Shown: positions 44,922-53,690 of the stretch, piece by piece
How positions within the stretch are numbered: the first letter of the stretch is position 1
Layout: each line of letters begins with the position of its first letter
Assembly (NCBI RefSeq): GCF_934372025.1
Contig: NZ_CAKROJ010000010.1
Span: 1 to 56,750 of the forward strand
Direction of reading: 5' to 3'
Source: an uncultured Blautia sp.
GTDB lineage: Bacteria; Bacillota; Clostridia; Lachnospirales; Lachnospiraceae
DNA: 56,750 nucleotides
Made by a program: the position numbers and the translations under genes
The notes under the pieces: model-generated
The model's database searches: none
Told to the model about the DNA's origin: nothing
The model's input: the letters and a program-made list of their open reading frames with translations, nothing else

Positions 44922-45767
44922 CTACTGTTGTACTTCCTGTGGATATGTATAAAATTCATGTACTCCATGCTTGAATAATCTTTTGAGATTTTTATCAAAC
45001 CAATGAATGTTGTTCTTGGCAGCTGCTGATTTCTGGATAAAAAACAGAGCACCCTCTGAATAATCCACACCTTCCAGTGCCTGCTTCACTGCTTCTTTTG
45101 TTTCTGCTGTCGGTACTACCTCTGAGATTCTTCCGTCCTCAACCGGAGAAAACTGTGCAACGCCATCTATATACTGCCAGATGACATCGGTCGCATTATC
45201 TGGAAATTCTGCATATCTGACACGGTTCATGATAACATTTGCAACCAGGATCCGTCCCTTGAGATCTTCCGTTCCGGCCTCTGCTTCCACAATCTGAAGA
45301 AGATTTTCATAATCCTCATCTGACATCAGTTTCGCTGAGGATGACATGGATACAACTTTTTCATCGAATGTATCGACAGTTGTTGCCATAGATTCGCTGA
45401 CATTCATCTCAACTGCATTGCTTGTAACCTTCTGCACTCTCTGTCCGACGATCACATCATCACAGGAAATCCCGATGCGGTTCACAGTCGTACCTGCTGA
45501 CGGTGTGGCGTTCACTCCCGAAACAACTCCGGCAATCCCGGATGGAAGATCATAATCAGCACCTTCACTGTACAGACTGCTGCTTTCGTTTTCTGAAGCG
45601 GCATATACGCGATGTTTTTCACTTCCCGCCAGTTTGCATCCACCTGTTACGGCAATTACGGTCAGTGCGCAGATACTCAGAGAAACAAAACTGTGAAACG
45701 TAGAATTCTGTTCTCTGCCGCCTTTATCTTTCTGGTTCTGGTTTCCTGTTATTTTTGCTCTTTTCAT
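44922..45767 (-). CDS. SleB/CwlJ-type cell wall hydrolase
   Basis: The 281-aa protein has a membrane-anchor or signal segment at residues ~25-45 and a C-terminal Hydrolase_2 domain (IVEAEAGTEDLKGRILVANVIMNRVR) with the catalytic-type Glu. Such enzymes cut spore cortex or cell-wall peptidoglycan. The middle is Ser/Thr-rich and disordered. The ATG at 45767 is preferred over TTG at 45773 by spacing to AAGGAA. It ends ...PQEVQQ at a TAG; the next codons repeat the same pattern (DPQEMQQY), which hints at a recently lost C-terminus. Confidence 0.88.
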   Translation of the reverse strand: MKRAKITGNQNQKDKGGREQNSTFHSFVSLSICALTVIAVTGGCKLAGSEKHRVYAASENESSSLYSEGADYDLPSGIAGVVSGVNATPSAGTTVNRIGISCDDVIVGQRVQKVTSNAVEMNVSESMATTVDTFDEKVVSMSSSAKLMSDEDYENLLQIVEAEAGTEDLKGRILVANVIMNRVRYAEFPDNATDVIWQYIDGVAQFSPVEDGRISEVVPTAETKEAVKQALEGVDYSEGALFFIQKSAAAKNNIHWFDKNLKRLFKHGVHEFYTYPQEVQQ

Positions 45768-45886
45768 ACTCAAACATTCCTTGCATTTTCATTATGTCTT
45801 TTTGCGACTATTACTTTGTTTTTCTTTGTTCATAGTCACATTACATTTTTTATTCTTTCTGTAACATTTTTGTAATGCATAAGCAA

Positions 45887-45915
45887 ATTATATTTAATAT
45901 GCCCAGATATGTCAA
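45887..45915 (-). promoter_or_regulatory. Consensus promoter of the SleB-like gene
   Basis: TTGACA (45910-45915), exactly 17 bp, TATAAT (45887-45892): both boxes are perfect. It gives a ~110-nt AT-rich leader. Confidence 0.85.
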
Positions 45916-45950
45916 GTAATTTTTTCCAGCGCTGTTTTCCTGACAGAACT

Positions 45951-45980
45951 ATTATAGGTTTTTTCCACATTTTCAGTCAA
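45951..45980 (-). promoter_or_regulatory. Second, upstream promoter of the SleB-like gene
   Basis: TTGACT (45975-45980), 18 bp, TATAAT (45951-45956) on the minus strand, 65 bp upstream of the perfect promoter. Between the MacB stop and here no terminator was found. Confidence 0.65.
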
Positions 45981-46027
45981 GAAAATTCGTTCGACTGTTT
46001 TCTTCGTTTCCGCGCAAAAAGCGCCTT

Positions 46028-47254
46028 TTATCCAGTATATCGAAGTGCTTCGATCGGATTTTTTGCAGCTGCTTTTCCTGCCGGATACAATCCGAAACCA
46101 ATACCGATCAATGTTGAAAATATTACAGAAATCCATACTACCCGCATATCCATCACGAACTGTATGCTCTCTGTAAAAAATCCTGCTGCTTTCAGGATCA
46201 CCCAGGAGATTCCGATTCCTGCCATACATCCCATAAGACTGACGATCATTGCTTCCAGAAGAAACTGGAGCATGATCATGCCTTTTTTTGCTCCGATTGC
46301 CTTACGTATTCCAATTTCTCTGGTCCGTTCGGTTACAGAAACAAGCATGATATTCATAATTCCGATTCCTCCGACCAGAAGTGAAATCACAGCAATTCCG
46401 CCGATCATCAGCGACATGGTATTATCTACGCTTTCCATAGTGTCCATTATCTGGGACTGATCCGTCACAGAAAATGCATCCTCATCGTTCTCAAATCGAT
46501 TCATAAGAAGATCTGTCAGTGCCGTCTCTGCATAATCCAGTGTTTCACTGTCTGTAGCTGATACATAAAATTGTGTAACCGCAAGAATGTTATCTGCCAT
46601 TCTGGTCATCGTCGAAAATGGAATATAGCCTTCCAGATTTACTGTTGTTTCCGAGTCCTCATCAGAACTGCTGCTCAGCATATTTCCACCTGTAAGAGAA
46701 GTACTGCTTTCTTCACTCAGTACACCAATAACCAGGAAGCTCTTACCATTAAGAGAAACCGAAACCGATTCCCCGGTCACATCTGCTCTCCCCAGAAGCT
46801 CAACTGCTGTATCATATGTGAGTACGGTCACATATGTATGATTCTCAACATCAGCATTCATGATGAATCGTCCATATGCCAGCTCCATATTCTGAATCTG
46901 TGCATAACTTCCGGTTGTTCCGATCAGGGTCATTGTATCACTGGTATATCCGTTTTTTGCTGTAACACTTGTTCTTGAAACCGGTGCCGCTGCTTCAATT
47001 TCTTCCGGCTCTGAAAAATCGGACATTTCACTCAGACGAAGCGGATTTTCTTTATCATCTGTAATACTGACTGTAAGATAACTGGAACCCATACCTGAGA
47101 TCTCATCTTTTACAGAACTGGTAGCTCCATCTGCAATAGATACCAGCACGATCAGTGCCGTTACTCCGATAATGATTCCCAGCATTGTAAGAAAGGTGCG
47201 AAGTTTATTTACCGTCACTGCGTGCCATGCCATCTTTACTGACTGAAAAAACAT
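46028..47254 (-). CDS. MacB/FtsX-type ABC transporter permease
   Basis: The 408-aa protein has an N-terminal membrane helix (LRTFLTMLGIIIGVTALIVL), a large extracytoplasmic MacB core domain, and three C-terminal helices with the FtsX signature SVTERTREIGIRKAIGAKKG. It lies 12 bp after the adaptor gene. MacB-type permeases normally pair with a LolD-type ATPase encoded beside them; none is present here. Confidence 0.9.
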   Translation of the reverse strand: MFFQSVKMAWHAVTVNKLRTFLTMLGIIIGVTALIVLVSIADGATSSVKDEISGMGSSYLTVSITDDKENPLRLSEMSDFSEPEEIEAAAPVSRTSVTAKNGYTSDTMTLIGTTGSYAQIQNMELAYGRFIMNADVENHTYVTVLTYDTAVELLGRADVTGESVSVSLNGKSFLVIGVLSEESSTSLTGGNMLSSSSDEDSETTVNLEGYIPFSTMTRMADNILAVTQFYVSATDSETLDYAETALTDLLMNRFENDEDAFSVTDQSQIMDTMESVDNTMSLMIGGIAVISLLVGGIGIMNIMLVSVTERTREIGIRKAIGAKKGMIMLQFLLEAMIVSLMGCMAGIGISWVILKAAGFFTESIQFVMDMRVVWISVIFSTLIGIGFGLYPAGKAAAKNPIEALRYTG

Positions 47255-47266
47255 ACACTCACCACC

Positions 47267-48139
47267 TTACATTCCAGGTCCGCCCTGACCTCCGCCGGGA
47301 CCACCACCTGATCCGCCTCCCGGACTTCCACCGACATTTCCGTCAGCATTTCCTTTTCCGGAATTGCCCATATCCGGCATCTCTCCTGCCTGTTCTCCAC
47401 CAGGCATTTTATTCTGCATATCCGAGCCGCTTCCTGATGAACTGTTTTCGGAACGCATATAATAAACGGTATCACCTTCTTCCAGTCCGTCTGTGATCTC
47501 CACTGTATTTCCATCTGTCATGCCGGTCTGAATTTCCACTTCTCCGGAAAGCGTTCCATCTGTATTCTTTTCTGTATATACAAAGGTTTTGTCTCCCTGT
47601 TCCTGCAGTGCATTCATCGGAAGTGTGAGAACCTGATTTCTTTCTTCTGTGGTAATCGTTGCAGAAGCATTCATCCCCACCTTCATTTCATCATCTTTCG
47701 GGATTGTGATTTCTACGGTATATTTTGCAACACCTCCATTTACACTTGCTGAATTTCCGATTTCTGTAACTTCACCTTCAAATTCTTTATCTTCGATCGC
47801 ATCAAATGTAACTACTGCTTTCTGTCCTTTTTCAACAGAATTGATATCCAGTTCATCTACGCTCACAGAAAGGCACATGTTTTCATCTGGTGAAATCGTA
47901 ACCGCCTGTGCTTCATCAAGTTCCAGATTTCCGGTGCCGATGATCGTATCAGAGATATTTCCAAGCGTAACTTCTGTACTTTTGGCCTCTCCTTTTTCAG
48001 ATTTGTTATCTGTTGGTCTGCGGTTTTTGCTGTAAACAATCGATCCTGCTGTTCCCAGCACAGCCACAGTCACCACACAGGCAATTACTTTCTTATTTCT
48101 GCCTTTTTTCTTATTTTCTTCATTCCTCTTTCCAGGCAT
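47267..48139 (-). CDS. Short MacA-like adaptor protein with Gly-rich tail
   Basis: The 290-aa protein has a membrane segment at ~18-35. A beta-barrel part follows (VSVDELDINSVEKGQKAVVTFDAI) and a membrane-proximal domain (VLTLPMNALQEQG, TGMTDGNTVEITDGL). The lipoyl half-motifs and alpha hairpin that usually lie between VTLGNISDTIIGTG and the barrel are missing. The last ~45 residues are Gly/Pro/Met-rich. GGAGG precedes the ATG. It pairs with the MacB-like permease downstream. Confidence 0.82.
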   Translation of the reverse strand: MPGKRNEENKKKGRNKKVIACVVTVAVLGTAGSIVYSKNRRPTDNKSEKGEAKSTEVTLGNISDTIIGTGNLELDEAQAVTISPDENMCLSVSVDELDINSVEKGQKAVVTFDAIEDKEFEGEVTEIGNSASVNGGVAKYTVEITIPKDDEMKVGMNASATITTEERNQVLTLPMNALQEQGDKTFVYTEKNTDGTLSGEVEIQTGMTDGNTVEITDGLEEGDTVYYMRSENSSSGSGSDMQNKMPGGEQAGEMPDMGNSGKGNADGNVGGSPGGGSGGGPGGGQGGPGM

Positions 48140-48352
48140 CCTTTTCCTCCAGATTCGTTACCTTTTTGCGATAACCTCATCTAATTGCAATTCTCTGTTT
48201 CTGGTAATTACTTTAACGAAAATTTGTGTTTACTTCTTGAGAGAAGTGTGAAAGGCAAATGAATTAACCTTAAAAGTACCTTAAATCTCATTTTTATTCG
48301 TCAGACTTTTTGTATTTTATACAAATAATTTTGTGATTACATTATTTTTTTA

Positions 48353-48381
48353 TTGAATTTATCTAAAAAATGTACTATGAT
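48353..48381 (+). promoter_or_regulatory. Promoter of the cytidylate kinase-like gene
   Basis: TTGAAT (48353-48358), 17 bp, TATGAT (48376-48381), 42 bp before the start codon. The remaining divergent gap 48140-48350 shows no other clear signal. Confidence 0.7.
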
Positions 48382-48422
48382 AAAGACAATAAGAAATTTA
48401 ATTTCCGAGAGGAGGAACCTGT

Positions 48423-49022
48423 ATGAGTAAACGTATTATCGCGATCAATCGTATGTATGGAAGCAATGGCAGGATGATCGGAAAGGCTCTTGCCGAAGAA
48501 ATGGGAATTGGATTTTATGACAGAGAACTGATTGAAATGGCCAGCAGTAAAAAGGCTGTTCCGCTTAATCAGTTTGCAGAAGTTGATGAAAAGCGTCCAA
48601 GCCCCTGGGGATTTCCTATTGATAATGAGATCCAGATCGGTACTGACCGTTACCCGATTCCTATGAATGATGTTCTGTTTGGTATTCAGAGGGATATTAT
48701 TCTTTCACTGAGTGATAAAGAGGACTGTGTTATTGTCGGCCGATGTGCGAACAATATTCTGTCGGGTGACAAGGTTTTGCGTGTATTTATTTATGCTCCA
48801 TTTGAAACGCGTGTAAAAACGATTATGGAGCGCCTGGACCGTGAGGAAAAGAGTGCGCGGAAGCTTGTGAAGAGAATGGATAAAGAGCGTCGTGCTTATT
48901 ATGAGTTTTTTACTGACCAGAAATGGAAGGATATTGAGCAGTATGATATTTGTATCGACAGCAGTCGGTTCAGCCAGGAAGAGATTGTGCATATTCTGAA
49001 GGAGGCTGCCCTGAGTAAGTAG
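48423..49022 (+). CDS. Cytidylate kinase-like family protein
   Basis: The 199-aa P-loop protein of the cytidylate kinase-like family (PF13189 type) has the loop GSNGRMIGKALAEE in place of a standard Walker A, GFYDREL, and VIVGRCANNIL. Conserved Arg-rich lid residues (RMDKERRAYY) are present. Substrate is unproven. GAGAGGAGG precedes the ATG. It is a lone plus-strand gene followed by two large palindromic elements. Confidence 0.85.
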   Translation: MSKRIIAINRMYGSNGRMIGKALAEEMGIGFYDRELIEMASSKKAVPLNQFAEVDEKRPSPWGFPIDNEIQIGTDRYPIPMNDVLFGIQRDIILSLSDKEDCVIVGRCANNILSGDKVLRVFIYAPFETRVKTIMERLDREEKSARKLVKRMDKERRAYYEFFTDQKWKDIEQYDICIDSSRFSQEEIVHILKEAALSK

Positions 49023-49074
49023 GTGGATGCAGGTAACGAACTGTAAGTGATGATTGTTAATTAGATGATATGAC

Positions 49075-49285
49075 GAAAGCCCCACACAGCAGGGAGAATT
49101 CAGACGGCTTCGTCGTCGGTAATTTCTAAGATATAACCTGTCTGTAAAAACCATTCCCTGAAATCGTAAACTCGCATGAATGCTCAGACAGTACGATTTC
49201 AGGGAATAATACAGACAGAACATATCTAAGAAATTCTACGACTTCTGCAGATGTCTGAATATCTCACCTGCTGTGTGGGGCTTTC
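49075..49285. repeat. 211-bp nested palindrome (hairpin element 1)
   Basis: Five paired blocks nest in order. Outer: 19 bp perfect (49075-49093 with 49267-49285). Then 8 bp (49098-49105/49253-49260), 13 of 14 bp (49121-49134/49222-49235), 9 bp (49138-49146/49210-49218) and 16 bp perfect (49153-49168/49192-49207). The apex holds GCATGAATGC. Bulges between blocks are unequal. It could be a MITE or a highly structured RNA; no reading frame fits. Confidence 0.9.
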
Positions 49286-49404
49286 TGTCTATCTCTAATT
49301 AAAGTTATAACTTACAGCCCTTGAACTTTGAATAAATAATAATGTCTCTGATCAGCCCGAAGTCAATAGCTGTATGGTGAAGGCTTCAGCTGTCGCCCCA
49401 CGAC

Positions 49405-49557
49405 AGAACTATGAATTTCGAATGTGTAGCAGGTTCGGCAATTCAATGTCGTAACTGTGTGACCATGAATGGATCCGTAGAAATACGTGGAGAATCTCAC
49501 ACAGATCACGACATTGAATTACCCGAACCGTGCAAACTTTCTATTATTCATAGTTCT
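49405..49557. repeat. 153-bp nested palindrome (hairpin element 2)
   Basis: Paired blocks are 12 bp perfect (49405-49416/49546-49557), 7 bp (49432-49438/49523-49529), 13 bp perfect (49440-49452/49508-49520) and 8 bp (49455-49462/49497-49504). The apical part contains CCATGAATGG and a CGTA-GAAA-TACG hairpin. The outer arm overlaps the last codons and stop of the DUF362 gene, so that gene's mRNA would end in this fold. The gap 49286-49404 shows no gene. Confidence 0.9.
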
Positions 49558-50645
49558 TCTGATATGTATTTTTTCAGGAATTCGTATATCTGGTTTTCGG
49601 TTGGTGGACAGCCTTCTGCGTGGTGTTTGAAGTTTTTGGTGCAATGTCCGACGCCGAGTTCTCCTGTCTTTCCTCTGTATCCCTGACCGATACAGATTTT
49701 TTCATGAAGTTTATCGAGAAGTCCTTCCTGTTTCAGCATATCAAGTGCCGGAATCAGATAGCCATAGCATGCGCTGCAGGAATCAACCTCTTCTACAGCA
49801 TCTGCCACTTCCACAACCTTCCGTCTTTTGGAAATATTCTGCTCAACGCTATCTCCTATTACACGAATGTCTGCTTTTGTAATATCGGAACAGCCAACAC
49901 CAAGCTCACCGGCAAGCTTTACATATGGAACATCCGAGACTTTGTAATGGAGCTGCTGACAGACGTAGGCATCTACCAGAACCGGGTCCATTGCAGTCCA
50001 GATGCGATTCATCACAACCGGATTTCCGCCGTCTTCAAAATCGAGGTCCCCGCAGATATTATCAACTACGATAAAATCCTGATGGATTCCTGTATTTAAA
50101 TGCGCGATCGGTTTGTGCAATCCCATGGAATGAAAATGGCGCTTCTCTGTATTCGGGATCAGTCCCTTCATATTTTTAAGTGCGCAGGTGATTTTTGTCT
50201 GACAGTGGCCTTTCATAACCGGCACGTTTATCAGAAAATCTACTTTTTTTACACTCTCACAGATTTTCAGTTCCAGACCGCAGCAGTCTTTTGTATAGCT
50301 TTTGTCTTTCTGCGTATCATAAAACTCCACATCATAATCTTCGCAAAGCTGCCGGTAACCGCACACTTCAAACGCATCTGCAGTACGGTCTCCTACCCAG
50401 GAGCCTTCGAGGATCATTCTGTTTTTGAATCCGTTTTCATTCAGATATTCCAGAATACCTGCCACGATTTCCGGATGTGTCGTTCCTCCATCTGCCGGAT
50501 CTGACGGAGACACCAAATTGGGTTTGATGCCGACCATTTTTTCCCGGTCTCCGATCAGTTCCGCAAGGTTACTCTCCTCCAACAGTTCTTTGGTGATTTT
50601 CTTATATTCTGTACCACTCTTTATAAAAATCTGATTTTTGTTCAT
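49548..50645 (-). CDS. DUF362 domain protein
   Basis: The 365-aa protein belongs to the DUF362 family, seen as an iron-sulfur-associated protein of unknown function in anaerobes. Recognisable stretches are GIKPNLVSPSDPADGGTTHP and INVPVMKGHCQTKITCALKN. C-terminal Cys in DSCSACYG, GHC and EGCPP could bind a cluster. The ATG at 50645 has AGGAGG upstream and is preferred over one 63 nt further up. Confidence 0.82.
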   Translation of the reverse strand: MNKNQIFIKSGTEYKKITKELLEESNLAELIGDREKMVGIKPNLVSPSDPADGGTTHPEIVAGILEYLNENGFKNRMILEGSWVGDRTADAFEVCGYRQLCEDYDVEFYDTQKDKSYTKDCCGLELKICESVKKVDFLINVPVMKGHCQTKITCALKNMKGLIPNTEKRHFHSMGLHKPIAHLNTGIHQDFIVVDNICGDLDFEDGGNPVVMNRIWTAMDPVLVDAYVCQQLHYKVSDVPYVKLAGELGVGCSDITKADIRVIGDSVEQNISKRRKVVEVADAVEEVDSCSACYGYLIPALDMLKQEGLLDKLHEKICIGQGYRGKTGELGVGHCTKNFKHHAEGCPPTENQIYEFLKKYISEEL

Positions 50646-50765
50646 AAACAGTCCTCCTGTTTGTCTATATAGTAATTCAAGAATGCCTCTTTTTACAGGA
50701 TAACGCATTTAGATGAAATGTTCCAGGTAATTATTTTAAGAACGGAATTAGTTTCTCCTTTATTC

Positions 50766-50907
50766 GTTACTGTTTACTCCGTTCGCAGTAACTTGGTCAA
50801 AATGCATTCCAAATCACCTTCGGTGATGGCATTTTGCCCCGTATGTCTCGGGATTTTGCCATATTCATGGCAAAACACCTCGCGGGATATTACCTGTGAA
50901 CAGTTAC
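50766..50907. repeat. 142-bp MITE-like repeat with terminal inverted repeats
   Basis: Ends are GTTACTGTTTAC (50766-50777) and GTGAACAGTTAC (50896-50907), 10 of 12 complementary. Internal hairpins are GTTACTG/CAGTAAC, AAAATGC...ATCACC-TTCG-GGTGAT...GCATTTT and TTTTGCCAT/ATGGCAAAA. It fills most of the 333-bp gap between the DUF362 and Fic genes. No reading frame is seen. Confidence 0.75.
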
Positions 50908-50978
50908 CTTTATTCTACTACAGTTATTTTTAATTTCGTCATCATCCATTTTAATTTAGTCATTTTGACATGTAATGA

Positions 50979-52025
50979 CTAAATTAGTCTGAAATAACAT
51001 GTATTCTTTCCTTTTCCCTCTTTCTTCAGTTCACCTGCTGCAACCAGCTTTCTCAGAGCACCCTCAATAGAACTGTCACTGAGCGTAGGACACAATTCAC
51101 GGATATCCTGTTTATTAAATCGTCCGATTTTATTTTGACTTGCTCTGCGTACCATTTCAAGTGCAGGAAGTTTCGTTTCAACCAGGCTCATTCTGTCTTC
51201 AAACTCCTTATAGGCAGCAAGAATCGTTCCGAGGAGATATTTAATGAATGGTACTACATCTTCTGTTCCCTCGTGCCAGCCTGTCTGCGATGCAGCAAGC
51301 GCAGAATAGTATAAATCCTTATTCTTTGCAATCTTTACTTCCAACGAAACATACTTTCCAACATAAAATCCATTTCTATATAAAAGCAAAGTTGTAAGAA
51401 GGCGGCTCATTCTGCCATTTCCATCATTAAAAGGATGAATACACAAAAAATCATGAATGAAAACAGGAATAGCAATCAATGGTTCCAGTTCCATATTTCC
51501 TATGACTCGATTATATTCTTCGCAAATCCTGTCAAGTGCCTCTGGTGTTTCATATGGTGCAAGTGGTGTAAATAAAGCTTCAATATGACCATCTGGATAA
51601 GTCGCGCTGATATAATTCTGCACATTCTTTGTCTGCCCTGCGATTGGATTGTTCATATGGCTATACAGTATCTTATGAAGCTGCAGAATATAATTCCTTG
51701 TAATGGGAATGGCGTCAAAGCTGTCATGTATAATATTTAATACATCACGATATCCTGCAATTTCCTGTTCATCACGGTTTTTCGGTGCAGTTTTTTCTTC
51801 AACAAGCTGCCGGATCCTTGTACTGGTTGTAACAATTCCCTCAATTGCATTAGATGCCTCAGTACTTTGTATTTTGGCAATCTCCACTAACTTTTCAAGT
51901 TCTTCCGGACACTGTTTCAAATATAATTCCTGTTTTCCAGCTTCTTTATAAATCGCGGCAACCAACCCCAAAACTTCTGAATCCCATTTCTGATCCTTGA
52001 TCACTGAATAATTAAAGCTTCGCAT
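50979..52025 (-). CDS. Fic family protein with N-terminal inhibitory helix
   Basis: Fic proteins transfer AMP or similar groups to target hydroxyls. 348 aa with the full active site HPFNDGNGRMSR near residue 197. SNAIEG near residue 59 matches the inhibitory S/TxxxE(G/N) motif, so the enzyme is probably auto-inhibited (class II). The C-terminus is a winged-helix region (RFNKQDIRELCPTLSDSSIEGALRKL). No antitoxin gene is adjacent. Only a weak ribosome site (AAGGGAATG) precedes the ATG. Confidence 0.92.
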   Translation of the reverse strand: MRSFNYSVIKDQKWDSEVLGLVAAIYKEAGKQELYLKQCPEELEKLVEIAKIQSTEASNAIEGIVTTSTRIRQLVEEKTAPKNRDEQEIAGYRDVLNIIHDSFDAIPITRNYILQLHKILYSHMNNPIAGQTKNVQNYISATYPDGHIEALFTPLAPYETPEALDRICEEYNRVIGNMELEPLIAIPVFIHDFLCIHPFNDGNGRMSRLLTTLLLYRNGFYVGKYVSLEVKIAKNKDLYYSALAASQTGWHEGTEDVVPFIKYLLGTILAAYKEFEDRMSLVETKLPALEMVRRASQNKIGRFNKQDIRELCPTLSDSSIEGALRKLVAAGELKKEGKGKNTCYFRLI

Positions 52026-52185
52026 TCCCTTACCCCTCCTTTCTTTCCCTTAAATAATAGTATAAAATAAGGGAATATTCAATGATTTAAGCGAATATCC
52101 CCTTATTATTTTGTCCTGATTGTGTAAATGATATACTGAAAATTCAAATAACCAAGTACATTAGAAAACTAATGTCTATGGCATC

Positions 52186-52842
52186 TCAAAACTCCTTCCC
52201 CTCCATAATCCTCTCGCTGACCTTCACGGACACGACCAGACAAATCATCATAACTACAATCAGTCCAACCGCTATCTGCCATCCGGAAAGGGTATTCAAA
52301 AACTGCAAGCCTTTCCCAAAGCTCTTCTGATACACATCATATAGTTTCTTACATGCAGCAGCCACCAGAAAGATTACTGCTACCACTGCCACCATAACAA
52401 TCCTGCTTTTCTCGGCTTCATATTTCAATCGAAGTGGAATCATACCACAAAGTATTATACCGGAAATAACAAGTGCAACACCAGTGCTTATCAAAAGGTC
52501 TTCTACTTTCTGGTTTCCAGAAATCTGTATTCTTATTATTCCCAAAAGCAGACTGGCAGCACTGACCAGCACTGCAAAGCAAAAACTGAGCAGATACTTT
52601 GACTGTACGTATTGCTCTTTTGTGATCGGTAATGTCATTAAAAATCTCATTCCATGGTGGTAACCATCATAAGAAATTGTTCCGACAGAGACGCCAATAC
52701 TCACAAAGGTCGCATAAGCTACAAAAAATGTACTTCCGTTCTCATGTGCAACCAGATAAATGAGGCCTATCAGAAAAACTGCCAGATATGTTTTCATGTT
52801 TATTTTAATCAGCTCCAGGTCTTTCATTAATAATCCACTCAT
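52186..52842 (-). CDS. ABC-2 type transporter permease
   Basis: The 218-aa protein has six predicted membrane helices. It is the permease of a YtrA-type operon; its start overlaps the ATPase gene by four bases (ATGA). The SYDGYHHGMRFLMTLPITKEQYV stretch resembles ABC-2 permeases of Firmicutes. Substrate is unknown; related systems often respond to cell-wall stress. Confidence 0.85.
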   Translation of the reverse strand: MSGLLMKDLELIKINMKTYLAVFLIGLIYLVAHENGSTFFVAYATFVSIGVSVGTISYDGYHHGMRFLMTLPITKEQYVQSKYLLSFCFAVLVSAASLLLGIIRIQISGNQKVEDLLISTGVALVISGIILCGMIPLRLKYEAEKSRIVMVAVVAVIFLVAAACKKLYDVYQKSFGKGLQFLNTLSGWQIAVGLIVVMMICLVVSVKVSERIMEGKEF

Positions 52843-53690
52843 AACGCCTCTCCCTTCACCAGCATGGAAATGACTTCATCTACACTTCCTTTTTCGACTA
52901 CGAGCCCCGGATAATTTTCCAGATAATAGTTCTTCTGGTCTGTCAGACAACTGTAACCGAACGACTCTTTTCGCACACGCAGAAGATATTCTTTGTCAAG
53001 GACTTCGTATTCCTGCTCTGATACTTTGAGAAATCCATATTCCTCGAGAATACGGTCTGTCTCTTCATGAAGGACAATTTTGCCTTCATGGATCATATAC
53101 AAGTCATCACAGAAATGTTCCAGATCGCCGGAAATATGAGAGCTAATCACAATAGTTCGTCCCGGGATCTCCATGTATTCCCGCAAAAGATCAAGAATTT
53201 CTTCTCTTGCGACCACATCCAGGCCTGCCGTCGGCTCGTCAAGGAGCAGCAGCCTGCTGTCATGACTGAGTGCAAGAAGTACATTCAGCTTCGCTTTCAT
53301 TCCCGTAGAAAAATCCTTGATCTGTTTGTTCAGCGGAATCTTAAATCTTTCACATCTTTTACGAAACTCTTTTTCCTGGAAATCCGGATAAAAACGTTTC
53401 ATGACCGGAATAAGCTGCTGCACTCTCAAATATTCTGAAAATCCACTATCGGAAAATACCACTCCTATCTTCTGTTTCTCCTCTGCCCCCAGATCCGCAG
53501 CATTTCTGCCAAACACTTCTGCGTTACCCTGGTCCGGGCGGATAAGTCCAATCATTAACTTGAATGTCGTACTCTTTCCAGCTCCGTTTGCCCCAATCAG
53601 CCCAATGATCTGATTCTCGGGGATCTGCATATTCAGTTCCAGTGCAAAACTGCCATATTCCTTCATTACACGATCCAGTTGTACTAACAT
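52839..53690 (-). CDS. ABC transporter ATP-binding protein
   Basis: The 283-aa ATPase has Walker A GANGAGKST, a divergent signature FSTGMKAKL, Walker B LLLLDEPTAGLD and switch His in VISSHISGD. A C-terminal ~60-residue extension is typical of YtrB-like proteins. It overlaps the regulator gene upstream by 7 nt and the permease downstream. Confidence 0.94.
   Translation of the reverse strand: MLVQLDRVMKEYGSFALELNMQIPENQIIGLIGANGAGKSTTFKLMIGLIRPDQGNAEVFGRNAADLGAEEKQKIGVVFSDSGFSEYLRVQQLIPVMKRFYPDFQEKEFRKRCERFKIPLNKQIKDFSTGMKAKLNVLLALSHDSRLLLLDEPTAGLDVVAREEILDLLREYMEIPGRTIVISSHISGDLEHFCDDLYMIHEGKIVLHEETDRILEEYGFLKVSEQEYEVLDKEYLLRVRKESFGYSCLTDQKNYYLENYPGLVVEKGSVDEVISMLVKGEAL

Noticed and set aside
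48705..49223. Minus-strand 172-codon frame over the cytidylate kinase-like gene and palindrome 1
   Set aside because: Half is antisense to a recognised gene and the rest is palindrome; no motif or ribosome site.
49075..49285. Ordinary rho-independent terminator of the cytidylate kinase-like gene
   Set aside because: More than 200 nt with five separate stems and no T-run after the outer arm.
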